64,000 nt of DNA from Odoribacter sp. (GCA_020024465.1 JAHHTT010000001.1:62001-126000), one strand, 5' to 3'; shown: positions 1 to 9,669, counted from the first letter of the stretch. Program-made: numbers and translations. Notes: generated from the letters alone by a model not told the origin.

Positions 1-368
1 AATAAACAAATGAATATAAAAAATGCCCTTTTCATGTAAATTGAAATTTTTACACAAAAAAAACACAGATATGTTATGATGAAATGAAGGGTATGTTACA
101 AAAAGAATAAGAGAATATTCTTCAACTTCAGGTTATTAACAGTAATTATAATATCTTTGGAGTATCGGATGCCAAAGGTATTGAAAGTAAATTATAGCAA
201 TAAAGTAAAGAAGTGCAGAAAATCAACCTTACAGTAGATAAAATCCGTGGGGAAGTGAACCGCTACTTACCAAGAGTTGACTTCCGGACATAATTCATGC
301 ATCGGCAATCAAAGGAAAACTTTTAGCACATGATGACAATTCTTTTACCCTGCCGAAGAGGTTAGACA
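1..368. other. left-edge region without a confident gene
   Basis: No intact gene is seen before the miaA stop. On the plus strand between about 117 and 289 there are two short coding-like stretches in different frames. One reads INSNYNIFGVSDAKGIESKL before a TAG. The other reads DKIRGEVNRYLPRVDFRT before a TAA. Together they could be the tail of a decayed gene, but I do not recognise the family and chance cannot be excluded. No strong hairpin follows miaA here. Confidence 0.3.
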
Positions 369-1271
369 TTACCCCACACCCTCAGCGGCAAGGAAATCCA
401 TAATTTCCGCAATATGGTCAGGATGAAACCAATGGATATCATTGTCACGACGGAACCAGGAGAGTTGTTTGCGGGCATAACGGCGGGAGTTGCGCTGAAT
501 GAGGCGTACGGCTTCCGCCAAATCATATTGTCCATCGAAATAGTCAAAAAGTTCTTTGTACCCGACGGTGTTCAGGGCATTCAAATGGCGGAGAGGGAAA
601 AGCGCCCGGGCTTCGGCTTCAAGCCCTTCATCCATCATCATCTCCACGCGACGGTCGATACGGGCATAGAGTTCGTCACGGTCGCGGTTCAGACCGATAC
701 GCAAAATACGGAATCCCCGGTCTTTGGGCTTGTTGGTGCGCAACGAAGAGTATGGCACTCCTGCCATACGGCACACTTCGACGGCATGCAGCACCCGTTT
801 GCCGTTATTCAAATCGACCTGGTCGTAAAAAACCGGATCCAGTTCTTTCAGCATTTCACGGATACGCTCCAAGCCTTCGCGCTCATAGATTTCCATCAAT
901 TCGGCACGCAATTCCGGCGTTATGGTCGGAATGTCGTCTATACCTTTGCACACGGCATCTATATAAAGCATGGAACCACCGGTCATAACGACCACTTCCC
1001 TGCTCCCGAACAGTGAATGGATCTGCTCTAAAGCCTCCACTTCAAATTGCCAGGAGTTGTAGTAATCCAGCACCGATCTGGTCCGGATAAAATGGTGAGG
1101 CACGGCAGCCAACTGTCCTGCCGACGGCACGGCCGTTCCTATCCGCATTTCTTTATATATCTGACGGGAATCACAGGAAATAATATGAGTGTCGAAATGG
1201 CAGGCTATATCAATACTTAAATCGGTTTTTCCGACTCCGGTAGGGCCTAACAATACGAGAAGGGTTTTCAT
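369..1271 (-). CDS. miaA: tRNA dimethylallyltransferase MiaA
   Basis: Transfers the dimethylallyl group to N6 of A37 in tRNAs that read codons starting with U, the first step of ms2i6A synthesis in the cytoplasm. The protein is 300 aa, normal for the family. The P-loop GPTGVGKT is at residues 9-16, followed by the DSRQIYKEM element typical of MiaA. Further motifs are GGSMLYIDAV and, near the C-terminus, RNSRRYARKQLSWFRRD. I chose the ATG at 1271. A GTG three codons upstream (1280) is also possible. The downstream neighbour is the window edge, so the operon end is not visible. Confidence 0.95.
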   Translation of the reverse strand: MKTLLVLLGPTGVGKTDLSIDIACHFDTHIISCDSRQIYKEMRIGTAVPSAGQLAAVPHHFIRTRSVLDYYNSWQFEVEALEQIHSLFGSREVVVMTGGSMLYIDAVCKGIDDIPTITPELRAELMEIYEREGLERIREMLKELDPVFYDQVDLNNGKRVLHAVEVCRMAGVPYSSLRTNKPKDRGFRILRIGLNRDRDELYARIDRRVEMMMDEGLEAEARALFPLRHLNALNTVGYKELFDYFDGQYDLAEAVRLIQRNSRRYARKQLSWFRRDNDIHWFHPDHIAEIMDFLAAEGVG

Positions 1272-1331
1272 GTCTTTCACACAGGCAAAGCAGAAGCGTT
1301 AGCAGGTGCTTGCTAAAGCAAGCACCTGTAT

Positions 1332-1994
1332 TTACAGTTTGTCAATATAATCATCCAGGCTTTCGAAGCGTTCATCGTAACCGCAGTCTTCATTATAATC
1401 ATCGTTACCGTATTCGTCGTCTTCATCTCCAAAACGGTAGTCTTCATCATCGTCATCATTCTTTCTCCTGCCACGACGTCCGGAAGTTTTACCGCCGAAT
1501 TCTTCCATAAAACTGTCATCATATCCGTCATCTTCATCCTCATCTTTATCCAATTCCCAATCATCATTGACATCATAGGAAGACTGATGAGGCAACGGCC
1601 CCTCACAATATACACAAAGCGGCAATACATCGGCAGAGTCACCGACATACTCGCCTGCATACTCTACCTTCAAATAGTTATTTGAAAAGAAATCATAAAC
1701 ATAATCCAACTCTATACAACTGGCATTCACCACTTCGCGGATCGTGGTTACATCCATCACCAAAGTATTGTTTTCTTCGTCATCATCGCCCAGCGACATT
1801 TCCATCAGAGCAATTTCTTTGCCACGATTGCCTAATTTATCCAATGCAAAAAACGAAGCCATCTGTGAACCGTCGAATCCCAGCGTTTCAATTATTTTAT
1901 CATGAAATTGCTGAAAAGTCTGATCGCCATTAATTGCAATCTCGCACCTAAAATCGGAACTGTCCGGTTTACTGATTTCAAATCTATAGTCCAT
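1332..1994 (-). CDS. plasmid pRiA4b ORF-3-like / IS1096 passenger TnpR-like protein
   Basis: About 220 aa. The N-terminal 120 residues resemble the pRiA4b ORF-3 family (also called IS1096 element passenger TnpR-like). This is a chromosomal family of unknown function in Bacteroidetes, despite its plasmid and IS name. The C-terminal 90 residues are extremely acidic, with runs of D and E mixed with G and Y (DEDEDDGYDD, KNDDDDEDYRFGDEDDEYG). Such tails often mimic nucleic acid or bind basic partners; that is inference only. The ATG at 1994 (MDYRFEIS) is preferred because the longer reading from 2039 would overlap the upstream gene by 29 bases and adds a non-conserved leader. No mobile element surrounds it. 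Confidence 0.7.
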   Translation of the reverse strand: MDYRFEISKPDSSDFRCEIAINGDQTFQQFHDKIIETLGFDGSQMASFFALDKLGNRGKEIALMEMSLGDDDEENNTLVMDVTTIREVVNASCIELDYVYDFFSNNYLKVEYAGEYVGDSADVLPLCVYCEGPLPHQSSYDVNDDWELDKDEDEDDGYDDSFMEEFGGKTSGRRGRRKNDDDDEDYRFGDEDDEYGNDDYNEDCGYDERFESLDDYIDKL

Positions 1995-2010
1995 AATTAT
2001 TTTAGTTAAT

Positions 2011-2340
2011 TTAAAGTACTGAAGAAAATATTCCTGCACCTACTCCAACAATCAATCCCATAAATAATAATATAACAAACAATATTGTAAAAGTAGCAAG
2101 ACATACAGCAATTATCGCACAAGTACGCCCTGTCCTGACATTCCGGAGAGAGGCTTCCGAATACACTCCGGGAGATTCCAGATAAATACGCCTTTCATTA
2201 TTGCCCATAATCCAGGCAATGATTCCTAAAATAAGGCTCACCAGACCATACAGCCAAAAAAGTACCAGAGACAATATCCCCAATGTCAAGACCGTGGTTG
2301 CATTAGGCAATTCTTTTTTTTCATTATTCCATGTTTCCAT
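2011..2340 (-). CDS. small CCC-motif (DUF4190-like) membrane protein
   Basis: 109 aa with two hydrophobic blocks, at about residues 17-45 and 72-105. They are separated by a charged loop with the conserved pattern NNERRIYLESPGVYSEASL. The second block begins RTGRTCAIIAVCLA. This arrangement matches the Bacteroidetes CCC-motif or DUF4190-like inner-membrane proteins, which have no established function. The gene lies 16 bases upstream of the pRiA4b-like gene on the same strand, so the two are probably cotranscribed. The lysine- and glutamate-rich N-terminus lacks a cleavable signal peptide. Confidence 0.65.
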   Translation of the reverse strand: METWNNEKKELPNATTVLTLGILSLVLFWLYGLVSLILGIIAWIMGNNERRIYLESPGVYSEASLRNVRTGRTCAIIAVCLATFTILFVILLFMGLIVGVGAGIFSSVL

Positions 2341-2411
2341 AAAGCAAAGATGATATTATTATTATTTTCCCGCAAACAAATCATATATTTTTTATGCTTT
2401 TGATGTTGTTT

Positions 2412-3500
2412 TTATAAACGGACGATTTCTTCCAAAACATCAAGGGCTTCTTTTACAAGATTAAGATTGGCCTGAGACCCCATGTGGCCGATACGGAATA
2501 CTTCTCCCGCCAAACAGCCATAATTGCCACCCATTACAACCCCCCGTTCGCGCAAGCGGGCATCCAACTCCTTCCAGGTCATATTTTCCGGAACATATAC
2601 GGCCGTTACCGTAGGCGAAGGTACGGCATCAGCTACGGGATAAAGCCTCAATCCCATCTTCTCTACTCTTTCACGACAATATTCCGCCACTTTCTCATGT
2701 CGTACAATCACCCGTTCCAATCCATCTTCAAGCAACAATTCGCAAGCTTTATGCAACTGGGCAGTTCCCTGCCAATAGGGTGTGTAAGGGAAGCAGGCAT
2801 TTTCTACTGCCGTATGGAAAGGCAATAAAGCATCATAACCTATATATTGTACTTTTTCAATAATCTCCCATGCCCCAGGACTGACAGACAAGAATGACAT
2901 GGAAGCCGGAGCAGACAAGCATTTCTGGGAACCGCCCAGACAAAGATCTATATGCCAATCGTCCGTTTTCACCACGCTACCGCCAATACCGGATACAGCA
3001 TCCACATACAGCAAGGGCACAGCATATTTTTCTTTCAATAATCCGATTTCCTCTACGGGATTCATGGTACCGCTGGGGGTTTCATTCTGCACCATCGTAA
3101 TCATTTTGGGCTGAAATTCACGAATCGCTTTTTCTATCAAGTCAAAATCTGTAAAGGTCTCATCAAAGCCGAAACCCATTGTACGAACTTCACAACCGAT
3201 AGATTCGGCCATTTGTCCCATTCCGTATCCAAACAATCCGGTAGAGAGTGCCAATACCTTATCTCCCGGCAACAAACAGCTTTTCAATGCACTCCATAAG
3301 GCCAACATACCTTCACCCGTCTGGATAACCACTTGATTTTTCGTCTGCATAATCTCCCCTAACATTCGGACAGTATCTGCATATAATTCAACATAATCGT
3401 ATTCGATATCGGCAGAACCGTAATTCATCATTCCGGCTTCCAACACTTCATGGGACACAGACGTGGGTCCCGGTACCATAGGTATCTGATAAATTTTCAT
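2412..3500 (-). CDS. class V aminotransferase (alanine-glyoxylate / serine-pyruvate type)
   Basis: A 362 aa PLP-dependent enzyme of the aspartate-aminotransferase fold type I, class V. The likely Schiff-base lysine is K193 in GGSQKCLSAP. The PLP-ring aspartate is in LLYVDAVSGIGG at about residue 167. The N-terminus has the family signature MVPGPTSVSHEVL. Relatives transfer the amino group of alanine, serine or a ureide to glyoxylate; the substrate cannot be fixed from sequence. The ATG at 3500 is preferred over the upstream one at 3539 because the protein then begins MKIYQIPMVPGPT as in relatives. Its minus-strand promoter probably includes TAGTTTTG (plus strand 3537-3544), back to back with that of rsfS. 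Confidence 0.8.
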   Translation of the reverse strand: MKIYQIPMVPGPTSVSHEVLEAGMMNYGSADIEYDYVELYADTVRMLGEIMQTKNQVVIQTGEGMLALWSALKSCLLPGDKVLALSTGLFGYGMGQMAESIGCEVRTMGFGFDETFTDFDLIEKAIREFQPKMITMVQNETPSGTMNPVEEIGLLKEKYAVPLLYVDAVSGIGGSVVKTDDWHIDLCLGGSQKCLSAPASMSFLSVSPGAWEIIEKVQYIGYDALLPFHTAVENACFPYTPYWQGTAQLHKACELLLEDGLERVIVRHEKVAEYCRERVEKMGLRLYPVADAVPSPTVTAVYVPENMTWKELDARLRERGVVMGGNYGCLAGEVFRIGHMGSQANLNLVKEALDVLEEIVRL

Positions 3501-3586
3501 ACTACGAATTATTAAATTTTGCCATTTTGACATACGCAAAACTATAAAAGAATCGCTATAAATCGATGTAAAAGTAGAAATATATG

Positions 3587-3594
3587 TATATTTG
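3587..3594 (+). promoter_or_regulatory. -7 box of the rsfS promoter
   Basis: TATATTTG fits the Bacteroidetes -7 consensus TAnnTTTG and lies 27 bases before the rsfS ATG. No clear TTTG -33 element is at the ideal distance. It is divergent from the likely aminotransferase -7 box at 3537-3544. Confidence 0.5.
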
Positions 3595-3620
3595 TCCCTT
3601 GAAATTGTTTATTGAATAAA

Positions 3621-3983
3621 ATGCTCAAAACTGAAAATATTGTAGATAAAGTAATTGAAGCGCTAAAAGATAACAAAGCGCATGAGATTGTAAAAATTGA
3701 TTTGAGGGAAATCGAAAACTGTTTCTGCAGTTTTTTCGTAATATGCCACGGAACTTCTGGCACACATATTGCGAGTCTAGCAGATGCAGTGGAGGAAAAA
3801 GTGAAGAAAGAACTTCATGAATCACCTTTTCATACCGAAGGGATGAATGTTGCACAATGGGTTGTTGTAGATTATGGAGATGTCGTGGTTCATGTATTTG
3901 AGAAGGAGATGCGGGACTTTTACCAACTAGAGGATTTTTGGGGAGACGGCATCATCGAAAGAATACCGGATACAGAAGATTAA
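3621..3983 (+). CDS. rsfS: ribosome silencing factor RsfS
   Basis: A 120 aa member of the RsfS/Iojap family. These proteins bind L14 of the large ribosomal subunit and block subunit joining when nutrients are scarce. The sequence shows the family hallmarks: FFVICHGTSGTHIASLAD early on, then WVVVDYGDVVVHVFEKEMRDFYQLEDFW near the C-terminus. The ATG at 3621 is chosen; an in-frame TTG nine bases earlier is less likely. It is followed after 29 bases by ftsH, the usual Bacteroidetes order, and probably shares its transcript. Confidence 0.93.
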   Translation: MLKTENIVDKVIEALKDNKAHEIVKIDLREIENCFCSFFVICHGTSGTHIASLADAVEEKVKKELHESPFHTEGMNVAQWVVVDYGDVVVHVFEKEMRDFYQLEDFWGDGIIERIPDTED

Positions 3984-4012
3984 TAATTTATAGATATATC
4001 GAAACATATTAT

Positions 4013-6085
4013 ATGGCAGAAAACAAACAAAACAACAAGGACGGAGGATTCAACTTTCCTCCTGTCGGCAACAAAAAAACCATTAAAGCACCCAAATTCA
4101 ACGGATATTGGCTCTACCTGATATTGGCGCTTGCCATTATAGGATTTCAGTTTATGGGGGGGCAGTCTGCTCCCGTGCGAACGACCTGGCAGGAAGTCCA
4201 AAATAAAATGATGAGTAATGGTGATGTCGAAGAAATCAAACTTATCACAAATAAAGGACAGGCAAACGTCTACATCAAACCGGACAAGATAGAAAACTAT
4301 TCCAAGCTGAAAGCCAACGGATTCAAGAATTCCAGTCCCGGTCCGCAATTCTATTTCATGACCGGTCCGCAAGATGTTTTTGTAGAGGATTTCAAAAAGG
4401 CACAGGAAGAGACTCCTGCAGCAAGCGGTGTTGTGCTGGATTATGACACGGAATATGACGGTTGGGGCAATATCTTCTCATATATTTTCCCTATCCTATT
4501 AGTGGTGTTCATCTGGATGTTCTTCCTCCGCCGCATGAGCAAGAATATAGGAGGTCCCGGAGGAGTATTCAATGTGGGAAAATCACAAGCCAAACTTTTT
4601 GATAAAGACACAAATATTAAAGTGACCTTTAAAGACGTTGCCGGATTGGCAGAAGCCAAACAGGAGGTAGAAGAGATTGTATCGTTTTTGAAGAATCCTG
4701 ACAAATACACAAAATTGGGAGGTAAAATTCCTAAGGGGGCTTTATTGGTAGGCCCTCCGGGGACGGGAAAAACACTGATGGCCAAGGCAATGGCAGGAGA
4801 AGCGAATGTTCCTTTTTTCTCCATGTCCGGTTCAGACTTTGTGGAGATGTTTGTCGGTGTCGGAGCCTCACGAGTACGCGACCTGTTCAAGCAGGCAAAA
4901 GAGAAAGCACCGTGTATTATCTTTATCGATGAAATTGATGCCATCGGACGTGCCAGAGGCAAAAATCCCAATATGGGTTCAAACGACGAACGTGAAAACA
5001 CGTTGAATCAGCTATTGACCGAAATGGACGGATTCGGAACCAATTCAGGCGTAATTATTCTGGCAGCCACCAACCGTGCTGATATTCTGGATAGCGCCCT
5101 GATGCGTGCCGGCCGTTTTGACAGACAAATTTACGTGGATCTACCGGAATTAAAAGACCGTGAAGCTATTTTCAAGGTACATCTGAAGCCTTTGAAATTA
5201 AGCGGAGATGTTGATGTCCCATTTTTGGCTAAACAGACACCGGGATTTTCCGGAGCAGACATTGCCAATGTAGCCAATGAAGCAGCATTGATTGCAGCAC
5301 GCAAAGACAAGAACCAAGTAGAGAAACAAGACTTTCTGGATGCTATTGACCGAATTGTAGGCGGTTTGGAAAACCGTAGCAAGGTGATCAAAGCAAATGA
5401 AAAGAAAGCCATAGCCTACCATGAAGCCGGGCACGCCACAGTATCTTGGTTATTGGAGCATGCACATCCTTTATTGAAGGTAACAATCGTCCCGCGTGGC
5501 AAAGCGCTGGGTGCAGCCTGGTATCTGCCACAGGAACGTCAACTTACGACGAAAGAACAACTGCTCGATCAAATGTGTTCAGTACTGGGAGGACGTGCTG
5601 CCGAAGAATTAACTTTCAATCAGGTGTCTACCGGAGCACAAAACGATCTGGAAAGGGCTACCAAACAAGCCTACGCCATGGTAACCATTTTTGGTATGAG
5701 CGATAAGGTAGGTAATTTGTGTTATTATGATTCGACCGGTCAGACAGACTTCAGCTTTACCAAGCCATATTCAGAAAAGACAGCAGAACTGATCGATGCA
5801 GAGGTGAAAAATCTGATCGAGACATCATATACCCGAGCAAAGGAATTGCTAAAGACTCATCAGGAACAACACAGACAAGTGGCAGAGTTGCTCTTGGAAA
5901 GAGAAGTGATTTTCAGTGATGATTTAGAGAGAATCTTAGGGAAACGTCCCTGGAAAGAAGATGATGAAGAAAATAAAACTTCTGATGAACCCATCATAAA
6001 TAATACCGTAGAGGAGACTAATGTTTCTGAAGGACAGAATCACTCTCAAGAAATAGGAGGAGAACCTGCAACAAATAACGATTAA
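4013..6085 (+). CDS. ftsH: ATP-dependent zinc metalloprotease FtsH
   Basis: A 690 aa membrane-anchored AAA+ protease that degrades misfolded membrane proteins and selected cytosolic substrates. An N-terminal membrane segment lies near residues 30-50 and a second near 150-175, bracketing a periplasmic domain. The AAA module has Walker A GPPGTGKT at 247-254, Walker [12 protein letters not shown], and the second region of homology [17 protein letters not shown]. The zinc motif HEAGH is at 470-474. The tail is acidic and asparagine-rich. The ATG at 4013 (MAENKQNN) is preferred; reading from 3938 would overlap rsfS and add a basic leader not expected in FtsH. It heads a plus-strand run with the DUF2007 gene and cdsA. 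Confidence 0.97.
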   Translation: MAENKQNNKDGGFNFPPVGNKKTIKAPKFNGYWLYLILALAIIGFQFMGGQSAPVRTTWQEVQNKMMSNGDVEEIKLITNKGQANVYIKPDKIENYSKLKANGFKNSSPGPQFYFMTGPQDVFVEDFKKAQEETPAASGVVLDYDTEYDGWGNIFSYIFPILLVVFIWMFFLRRMSKNIGGPGGVFNVGKSQAKLFDKDTNIKVTFKDVAGLAEAKQEVEEIVSFLKNPDKYTKLGGKIPKGALLVGPPGTGKTLMAKAMAGEANVPFFSMSGSDFVEMFVGVGASRVRDLFKQAKEKAPCIIFIDEIDAIGRARGKNPNMGSNDERENTLNQLLTEMDGFGTNSGVIILAATNRADILDSALMRAGRFDRQIYVDLPELKDREAIFKVHLKPLKLSGDVDVPFLAKQTPGFSGADIANVANEAALIAARKDKNQVEKQDFLDAIDRIVGGLENRSKVIKANEKKAIAYHEAGHATVSWLLEHAHPLLKVTIVPRGKALGAAWYLPQERQLTTKEQLLDQMCSVLGGRAAEELTFNQVSTGAQNDLERATKQAYAMVTIFGMSDKVGNLCYYDSTGQTDFSFTKPYSEKTAELIDAEVKNLIETSYTRAKELLKTHQEQHRQVAELLLEREVIFSDDLERILGKRPWKEDDEENKTSDEPIINNTVEETNVSEGQNHSQEIGGEPATNND

Positions 6086-6098
6086 AAAAAATTTTATC

Positions 6099-6302
6099 AT
6101 GAATGATTGGTGTACCATTTTTGAAACGGACCTCCTCTATCAGGCACAGATTGTAAAAGATATGCTTGAAACCAATGGTATCGAAGCTGTTATTTTAAAT
6201 CAGCAGGATTCGTCATACAAATTTGGCACCATCAAAATCATGATAAACAAAGACAATAAAAATAGAGCAATAGAAATCTTAAAATCTACACACTGTGAGT
6301 AA
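6099..6302 (+). CDS. DUF2007 family putative signal-transducing protein
   Basis: A 67 aa small soluble protein of the DUF2007 type, a ferredoxin-like alpha/beta fold of unknown role. It shows the usual opening (W..IFETDLLYQAQIVKDMLETNGI) and the central AVILNQQDSSY turn. It sits 13 bases after ftsH and overlaps the cdsA start by 8 bases, implying translational coupling between these genes. A membrane-quality or lipid-related role is suggested by position only. Confidence 0.75.
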   Translation: MNDWCTIFETDLLYQAQIVKDMLETNGIEAVILNQQDSSYKFGTIKIMINKDNKNRAIEILKSTHCE

Positions 6303-7110
6303 CTTCATAAAACGGGCAATCAGCGGATTGTTTTTTGTAATAATCTTAACTACATGTATTTTTATACATCCACTCTGCTTTTTCGCCCTATTCTTTATCA
6401 TCAATATCATCGGTATATTGGAATTCGGCCATATGGCGGAAATCGCCCATATCAAGATAAACAGACCGATGTGTCTGATAGCCGGGAGTCTGTTGTTTAC
6501 AGCAGGCTTTTTACATAACTATATCGGATATATTGACGGATATCTATTTTTTATGCTGGCCGTTCTGATTTTAGGAATTCTAGAACTTTATCGCAAAGAC
6601 ACATATGCCTTTCAAAACTTAGCATTTAGCGTCTATGTATTGATTTATTTTTCTCTGCCGTTCACGCTATTGATTTACCTTCCCTACCTGTGCAACGATA
6701 TGTGGCAACCGGATATCATTTATTTTCCATTCTTATTAGTATGGTTTAACGATACTTTTGCATATCTTTTCGGCTCAAGATTCGGAAAACACAAGTTATT
6801 TCCCCGTATATCACCGAAAAAATCCTGGGAGGGCGCCATTGGCGGAGGTCTGTCCACCATTGCAGCAGGTTTGATAATCGCACCCTATATTGACGGCATA
6901 ACAATCATTGATGCCACCGTGATTTCTGCGATAGTCGTTATATTCGGTAACTTCGGAGATCTTGTAGAATCCATGTTCAAGAGATGTATTGAAATCAAAG
7001 ATTCAGGAAATATCATGCCCGGTCATGGCGGTGTATTAGACCGCTTGGATTCCATATTATTTGCAATTCCTGCAATTTTTATATACCTGTTCTTTGCAAC
7101 AAGACCGTAA
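6295..7110 (+). CDS. cdsA: phosphatidate cytidylyltransferase CdsA
   Basis: Makes CDP-diacylglycerol from CTP and phosphatidic acid in the inner membrane, the branch point of phospholipid synthesis. The protein is 271 aa with about seven or eight hydrophobic segments. The C-terminal CDP-DG synthase signature is seen as KDSGNIMPGHGGVLDRLDS, and RISPKKSWEGAIGG precedes it. The start is a GTG at 6295 inside the end of the DUF2007 gene. Phosphatidylserine decarboxylase follows 77 bases downstream, so two lipid-head-group enzymes are linked. Confidence 0.95.
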   Translation: MSNFIKRAISGLFFVIILTTCIFIHPLCFFALFFIINIIGILEFGHMAEIAHIKINRPMCLIAGSLLFTAGFLHNYIGYIDGYLFFMLAVLILGILELYRKDTYAFQNLAFSVYVLIYFSLPFTLLIYLPYLCNDMWQPDIIYFPFLLVWFNDTFAYLFGSRFGKHKLFPRISPKKSWEGAIGGGLSTIAAGLIIAPYIDGITIIDATVISAIVVIFGNFGDLVESMFKRCIEIKDSGNIMPGHGGVLDRLDSILFAIPAIFIYLFFATRP

Positions 7111-7148
7111 TTTTCAACATCCGTCTTCTATTTCAATGAAAATATTCA

Positions 7149-7156
7149 TACCTTTG
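7149..7156 (+). promoter_or_regulatory. possible -7 box before psd
   Basis: TACCTTTG matches TAnnTTTG and lies 31 bases before the psd ATG, in the only sizeable gap of this gene run. It would allow psd-panB to be transcribed apart from ftsH-cdsA. Confidence 0.4.
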
Positions 7157-7187
7157 CAGTTGTAATATCAACACAAAAACAGTAATC

Positions 7188-7844
7188 ATGACGATACACA
7201 AAGCCGGCTATAAATTGTTATTGAAAGTAGGACTTGTATACATATTATTGAATGGCCTTCAATTCTTTTTCATACACAATACAATTGCAAATTACTCCAT
7301 ACTGATTGCCAGTTCCATATTTTATTTTTTAATAATTAACTTTTTCCGCTTTCCCAATCGAGTCATCATACAGGACGACAATACAATCTTAGCTCCTGCA
7401 GATGGTAAGATTGTTGTCATTGAAGAAACTGAAGAGCCTGAATATTTCCATGGCAGACGCCTGCAAGTATCCATCTTTATGAATATATTTAATGTCCATA
7501 TCAATTGGTTTCCTGTTAACGGTATCATTCGATTTTTCAAATATCACAAAGGAAAATTCTCAGCAGCATACCTTCCCAAATCGTCAGTTGAGAATGAACG
7601 TACAAGCATCGTCATAGAATGTAATAACGGAGAAACCATTTTGATGCGTCAAATTGCAGGAGCAATGGCAAAACGCATTGTATCTTATACACCTATCGGA
7701 GGGGAAGCACGTCAAGACCAACATGCCGGCTTTATCAAGTTCGGCTCGCGAGTAGATCTGTTTCTTCCCCTGGAAACTAAAATTGCAGTTGAATTAGGAC
7801 AAAAAACAACAGGTTCACAAACAATTATAGGAACATTTAAATAA
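7188..7844 (+). CDS. psd: phosphatidylserine decarboxylase proenzyme
   Basis: Converts phosphatidylserine to phosphatidylethanolamine at the inner membrane using a pyruvoyl group made by self-cleavage. The protein is 218 aa, the short archaeal/Bacteroidetes-type family. The cleavage site is the Gly-Ser of KFGSRVDLFLP, with the serine at residue 187, which becomes the pyruvoyl of the alpha chain. MNIFNVHINWFPVNG carries the conserved histidine region, and two N-terminal membrane segments precede residue 55. panB starts only 3 bases after the stop, so the two genes are cotranscribed. Confidence 0.93.
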   Translation: MTIHKAGYKLLLKVGLVYILLNGLQFFFIHNTIANYSILIASSIFYFLIINFFRFPNRVIIQDDNTILAPADGKIVVIEETEEPEYFHGRRLQVSIFMNIFNVHINWFPVNGIIRFFKYHKGKFSAAYLPKSSVENERTSIVIECNNGETILMRQIAGAMAKRIVSYTPIGGEARQDQHAGFIKFGSRVDLFLPLETKIAVELGQKTTGSQTIIGTFK

Positions 7845-7847
7845 ATC

Positions 7848-8663
7848 ATGTCAACACAATCAGCAGTAAAGGTAGTCACCACACATGTTTTGTCAGAGAT
7901 GAAACTAAAAGGTGAGAAAATCAGCATGCTAACCTCATATGACTATTCCATGGCACGCATTGTAGACCAAGCAGGAATAGACGTAATTTTAGTAGGAGAC
8001 TCAGCCTCCAATGTTATGGCCGGAAACGAAACGACTCTGCCCATCACTCTGGACCAGATGATTTACCACGGAGCATCTGTCGTAAAAGGAGTAAAGCGAG
8101 CGTTAGTAGTTGTTGATATGCCTTTTGGCAGTTACCAAGGCAATAGCAAGGAAGCGTTAAACTCAGCAATCCGTATCATGAAAGAAACGGCAGCTGACGC
8201 AGTCAAACTGGAAGGAGGAGAAGAAGTTCTGGAATCCATACAACGTATCCTTTCTGCAGGGATTCCTGTCATGGGACATCTCGGATTAACCCCACAGAGT
8301 ATTCATAAGTTTGGGACATACGCCATTCGAGCAAAAGATACCGATGAAGCAGAAAAATTGATTCATGATGCACACTTATTGGAAGAGGCCGGATGTTTTG
8401 CCATTGTCATAGAAAAAGTACCTGCAACTCTGGCAACACGCGTAGCCAAAGAGGTCAGTATTCCAATTATCGGCATCGGAGCAGGCGGCGGAGTAGACGG
8501 TCAGGTTCTTGTCATTCATGATATGCTTGGCATCAATCAAGAATTCTCTCCCCGATTCCTTCGCCGCTATCACAATTTATTTGCGGAAATGAGCGGTGCT
8601 GTCGGAAATTATATTGCAGACGTTAAAAGTGGAGACTTTCCCAATGAAAGAGAACAATATTAA
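7848..8663 (+). CDS. panB: 3-methyl-2-oxobutanoate hydroxymethyltransferase PanB
   Basis: First committed enzyme of pantothenate synthesis: it adds a hydroxymethyl group from 5,10-methylene-THF to 2-oxoisovalerate. At 271 aa it is full length. Recognisable blocks are [38 protein letters not shown] (Mg2+ and substrate loop), the catalytic VIEKVP segment and [19 protein letters not shown]. Other pan genes are not in the window. A pseudouridine synthase follows after 17 bases. Confidence 0.96.
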   Translation: MSTQSAVKVVTTHVLSEMKLKGEKISMLTSYDYSMARIVDQAGIDVILVGDSASNVMAGNETTLPITLDQMIYHGASVVKGVKRALVVVDMPFGSYQGNSKEALNSAIRIMKETAADAVKLEGGEEVLESIQRILSAGIPVMGHLGLTPQSIHKFGTYAIRAKDTDEAEKLIHDAHLLEEAGCFAIVIEKVPATLATRVAKEVSIPIIGIGAGGGVDGQVLVIHDMLGINQEFSPRFLRRYHNLFAEMSGAVGNYIADVKSGDFPNEREQY

Positions 8664-8680
8664 TATCTTTTTTTAAGCTT

Positions 8681-9370
8681 ATGCTAGAAATTTTATACGA
8701 AGATAACCATATTATAGCTGTCAATAAAAAAAATTCTGACATTGTTCAGGCTGATAAAACCGGTGATACTCCTTTAAGCGAAGAAGTAAAAGCATATATC
8801 AAAAAAAAATACAACAAACCAGGAGATGTCTTTTTAGGTATTCCGCATCGAGTAGACCGTCCGGTTAGCGGTGTTGTGATATTTGCACGCACAAGTAAAG
8901 CACTTACCCGTCTTAACAAAATGTTTCAGGAACAAGAAAAAGAAATCACTAAAATCTATTGGGCTATAGTGGGCAATCTTCCTACAGAAGATCATGCAAT
9001 TTTAACCCATTATCTGGTGCGTGATACAGAAAAGAACAGATCTCATGCCTACAACCAACCCAAAAGTGGTTGTAAAGAAGCTAAATTGGAATATAAACTA
9101 TTAGGCAGTTCACAAAAATACTATTTACTGGAAGTTAAACTATATACAGGTCGCCATCACCAGATACGGTGTCAGTTATCAAAAATAGGCTGCCCGATTA
9201 AAGGTGATCTAAAATACGGTTTTCCACGTTCAAATGAAAATGGCGGAATCAGTCTTCATGCACGTTCTATCAGTTTTAAGCATCCGGTAAGCCAAGAAAT
9301 GATTACCATCACAGCAAATCCTCCCTTAGAGGATAATTTATGGAAAGTATTCTATGACAGCATAAAATAA
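8681..9370 (+). CDS. RluA/RluD-family RNA pseudouridine synthase
   Basis: A 229 aa single-domain enzyme that isomerises uridine to pseudouridine in rRNA or tRNA. The catalytic motif IPHRVDRPVSGVVIFART contains the family's essential aspartate (HRVD, usually HRLD). Downstream elements are LYTGRHHQIRCQLSKIG and ISLHARSISFKHPV. It lacks the N-terminal S4 domain of RluD, so the exact target site cannot be assigned. It closes the psd-panB transcription unit. Confidence 0.88.
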   Translation: MLEILYEDNHIIAVNKKNSDIVQADKTGDTPLSEEVKAYIKKKYNKPGDVFLGIPHRVDRPVSGVVIFARTSKALTRLNKMFQEQEKEITKIYWAIVGNLPTEDHAILTHYLVRDTEKNRSHAYNQPKSGCKEAKLEYKLLGSSQKYYLLEVKLYTGRHHQIRCQLSKIGCPIKGDLKYGFPRSNENGGISLHARSISFKHPVSQEMITITANPPLEDNLWKVFYDSIK

Positions 9371-9495
9371 CAGAGATATCAATCTATTTTATGTCTACAT
9401 AAAAATATATGATTGAATTTATAAACTTATTATAAAATAAAACATATATCTTTGAACCATAGAAGAAGTATTATTAATCATAAAACGAAAATATT

Positions 9496-9669
9496 ATGAG
9501 CGAGATTATTTGCCACTGTTTTGATGTAAACCGTGAAGAAATTGAAAAAGCAATCAAAGAAAAAGGATTGAAAACAGTAGAAGAAGTAGGAGAAGAAACT
9601 AATGCAGGAACCGGTTGCGGAGGTTGTCAGGATCGCATTCAGGAAATTTTAGATGAAATTAATGGGTAA
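9496..9669 (+). CDS. small BFD-like (2Fe-2S)-binding protein
   Basis: A 57 aa protein with the BFD/NifU-type [2Fe-2S] cysteine set: CHC at residues 6 and 8, and CGGC at 41 and 44. Relatives accept or pass electrons, for example as bacterioferritin-associated ferredoxin. It begins MSEIICHCFDVNREEI and has a TATCTTTG -7 box at 9447-9454. A strong terminator follows, so it appears to be its own transcription unit. No bacterioferritin gene is nearby, so the electron partner is unknown. Confidence 0.85.
   Translation: MSEIICHCFDVNREEIEKAIKEKGLKTVEEVGEETNAGTGCGGCQDRIQEILDEING

Noticed and set aside
1332..1994. Possible IS1096-type mobile element because of the TnpR-like passenger name
   Set aside because: No transposase or terminal repeats around it; the family name is historical and the gene is chromosomal.
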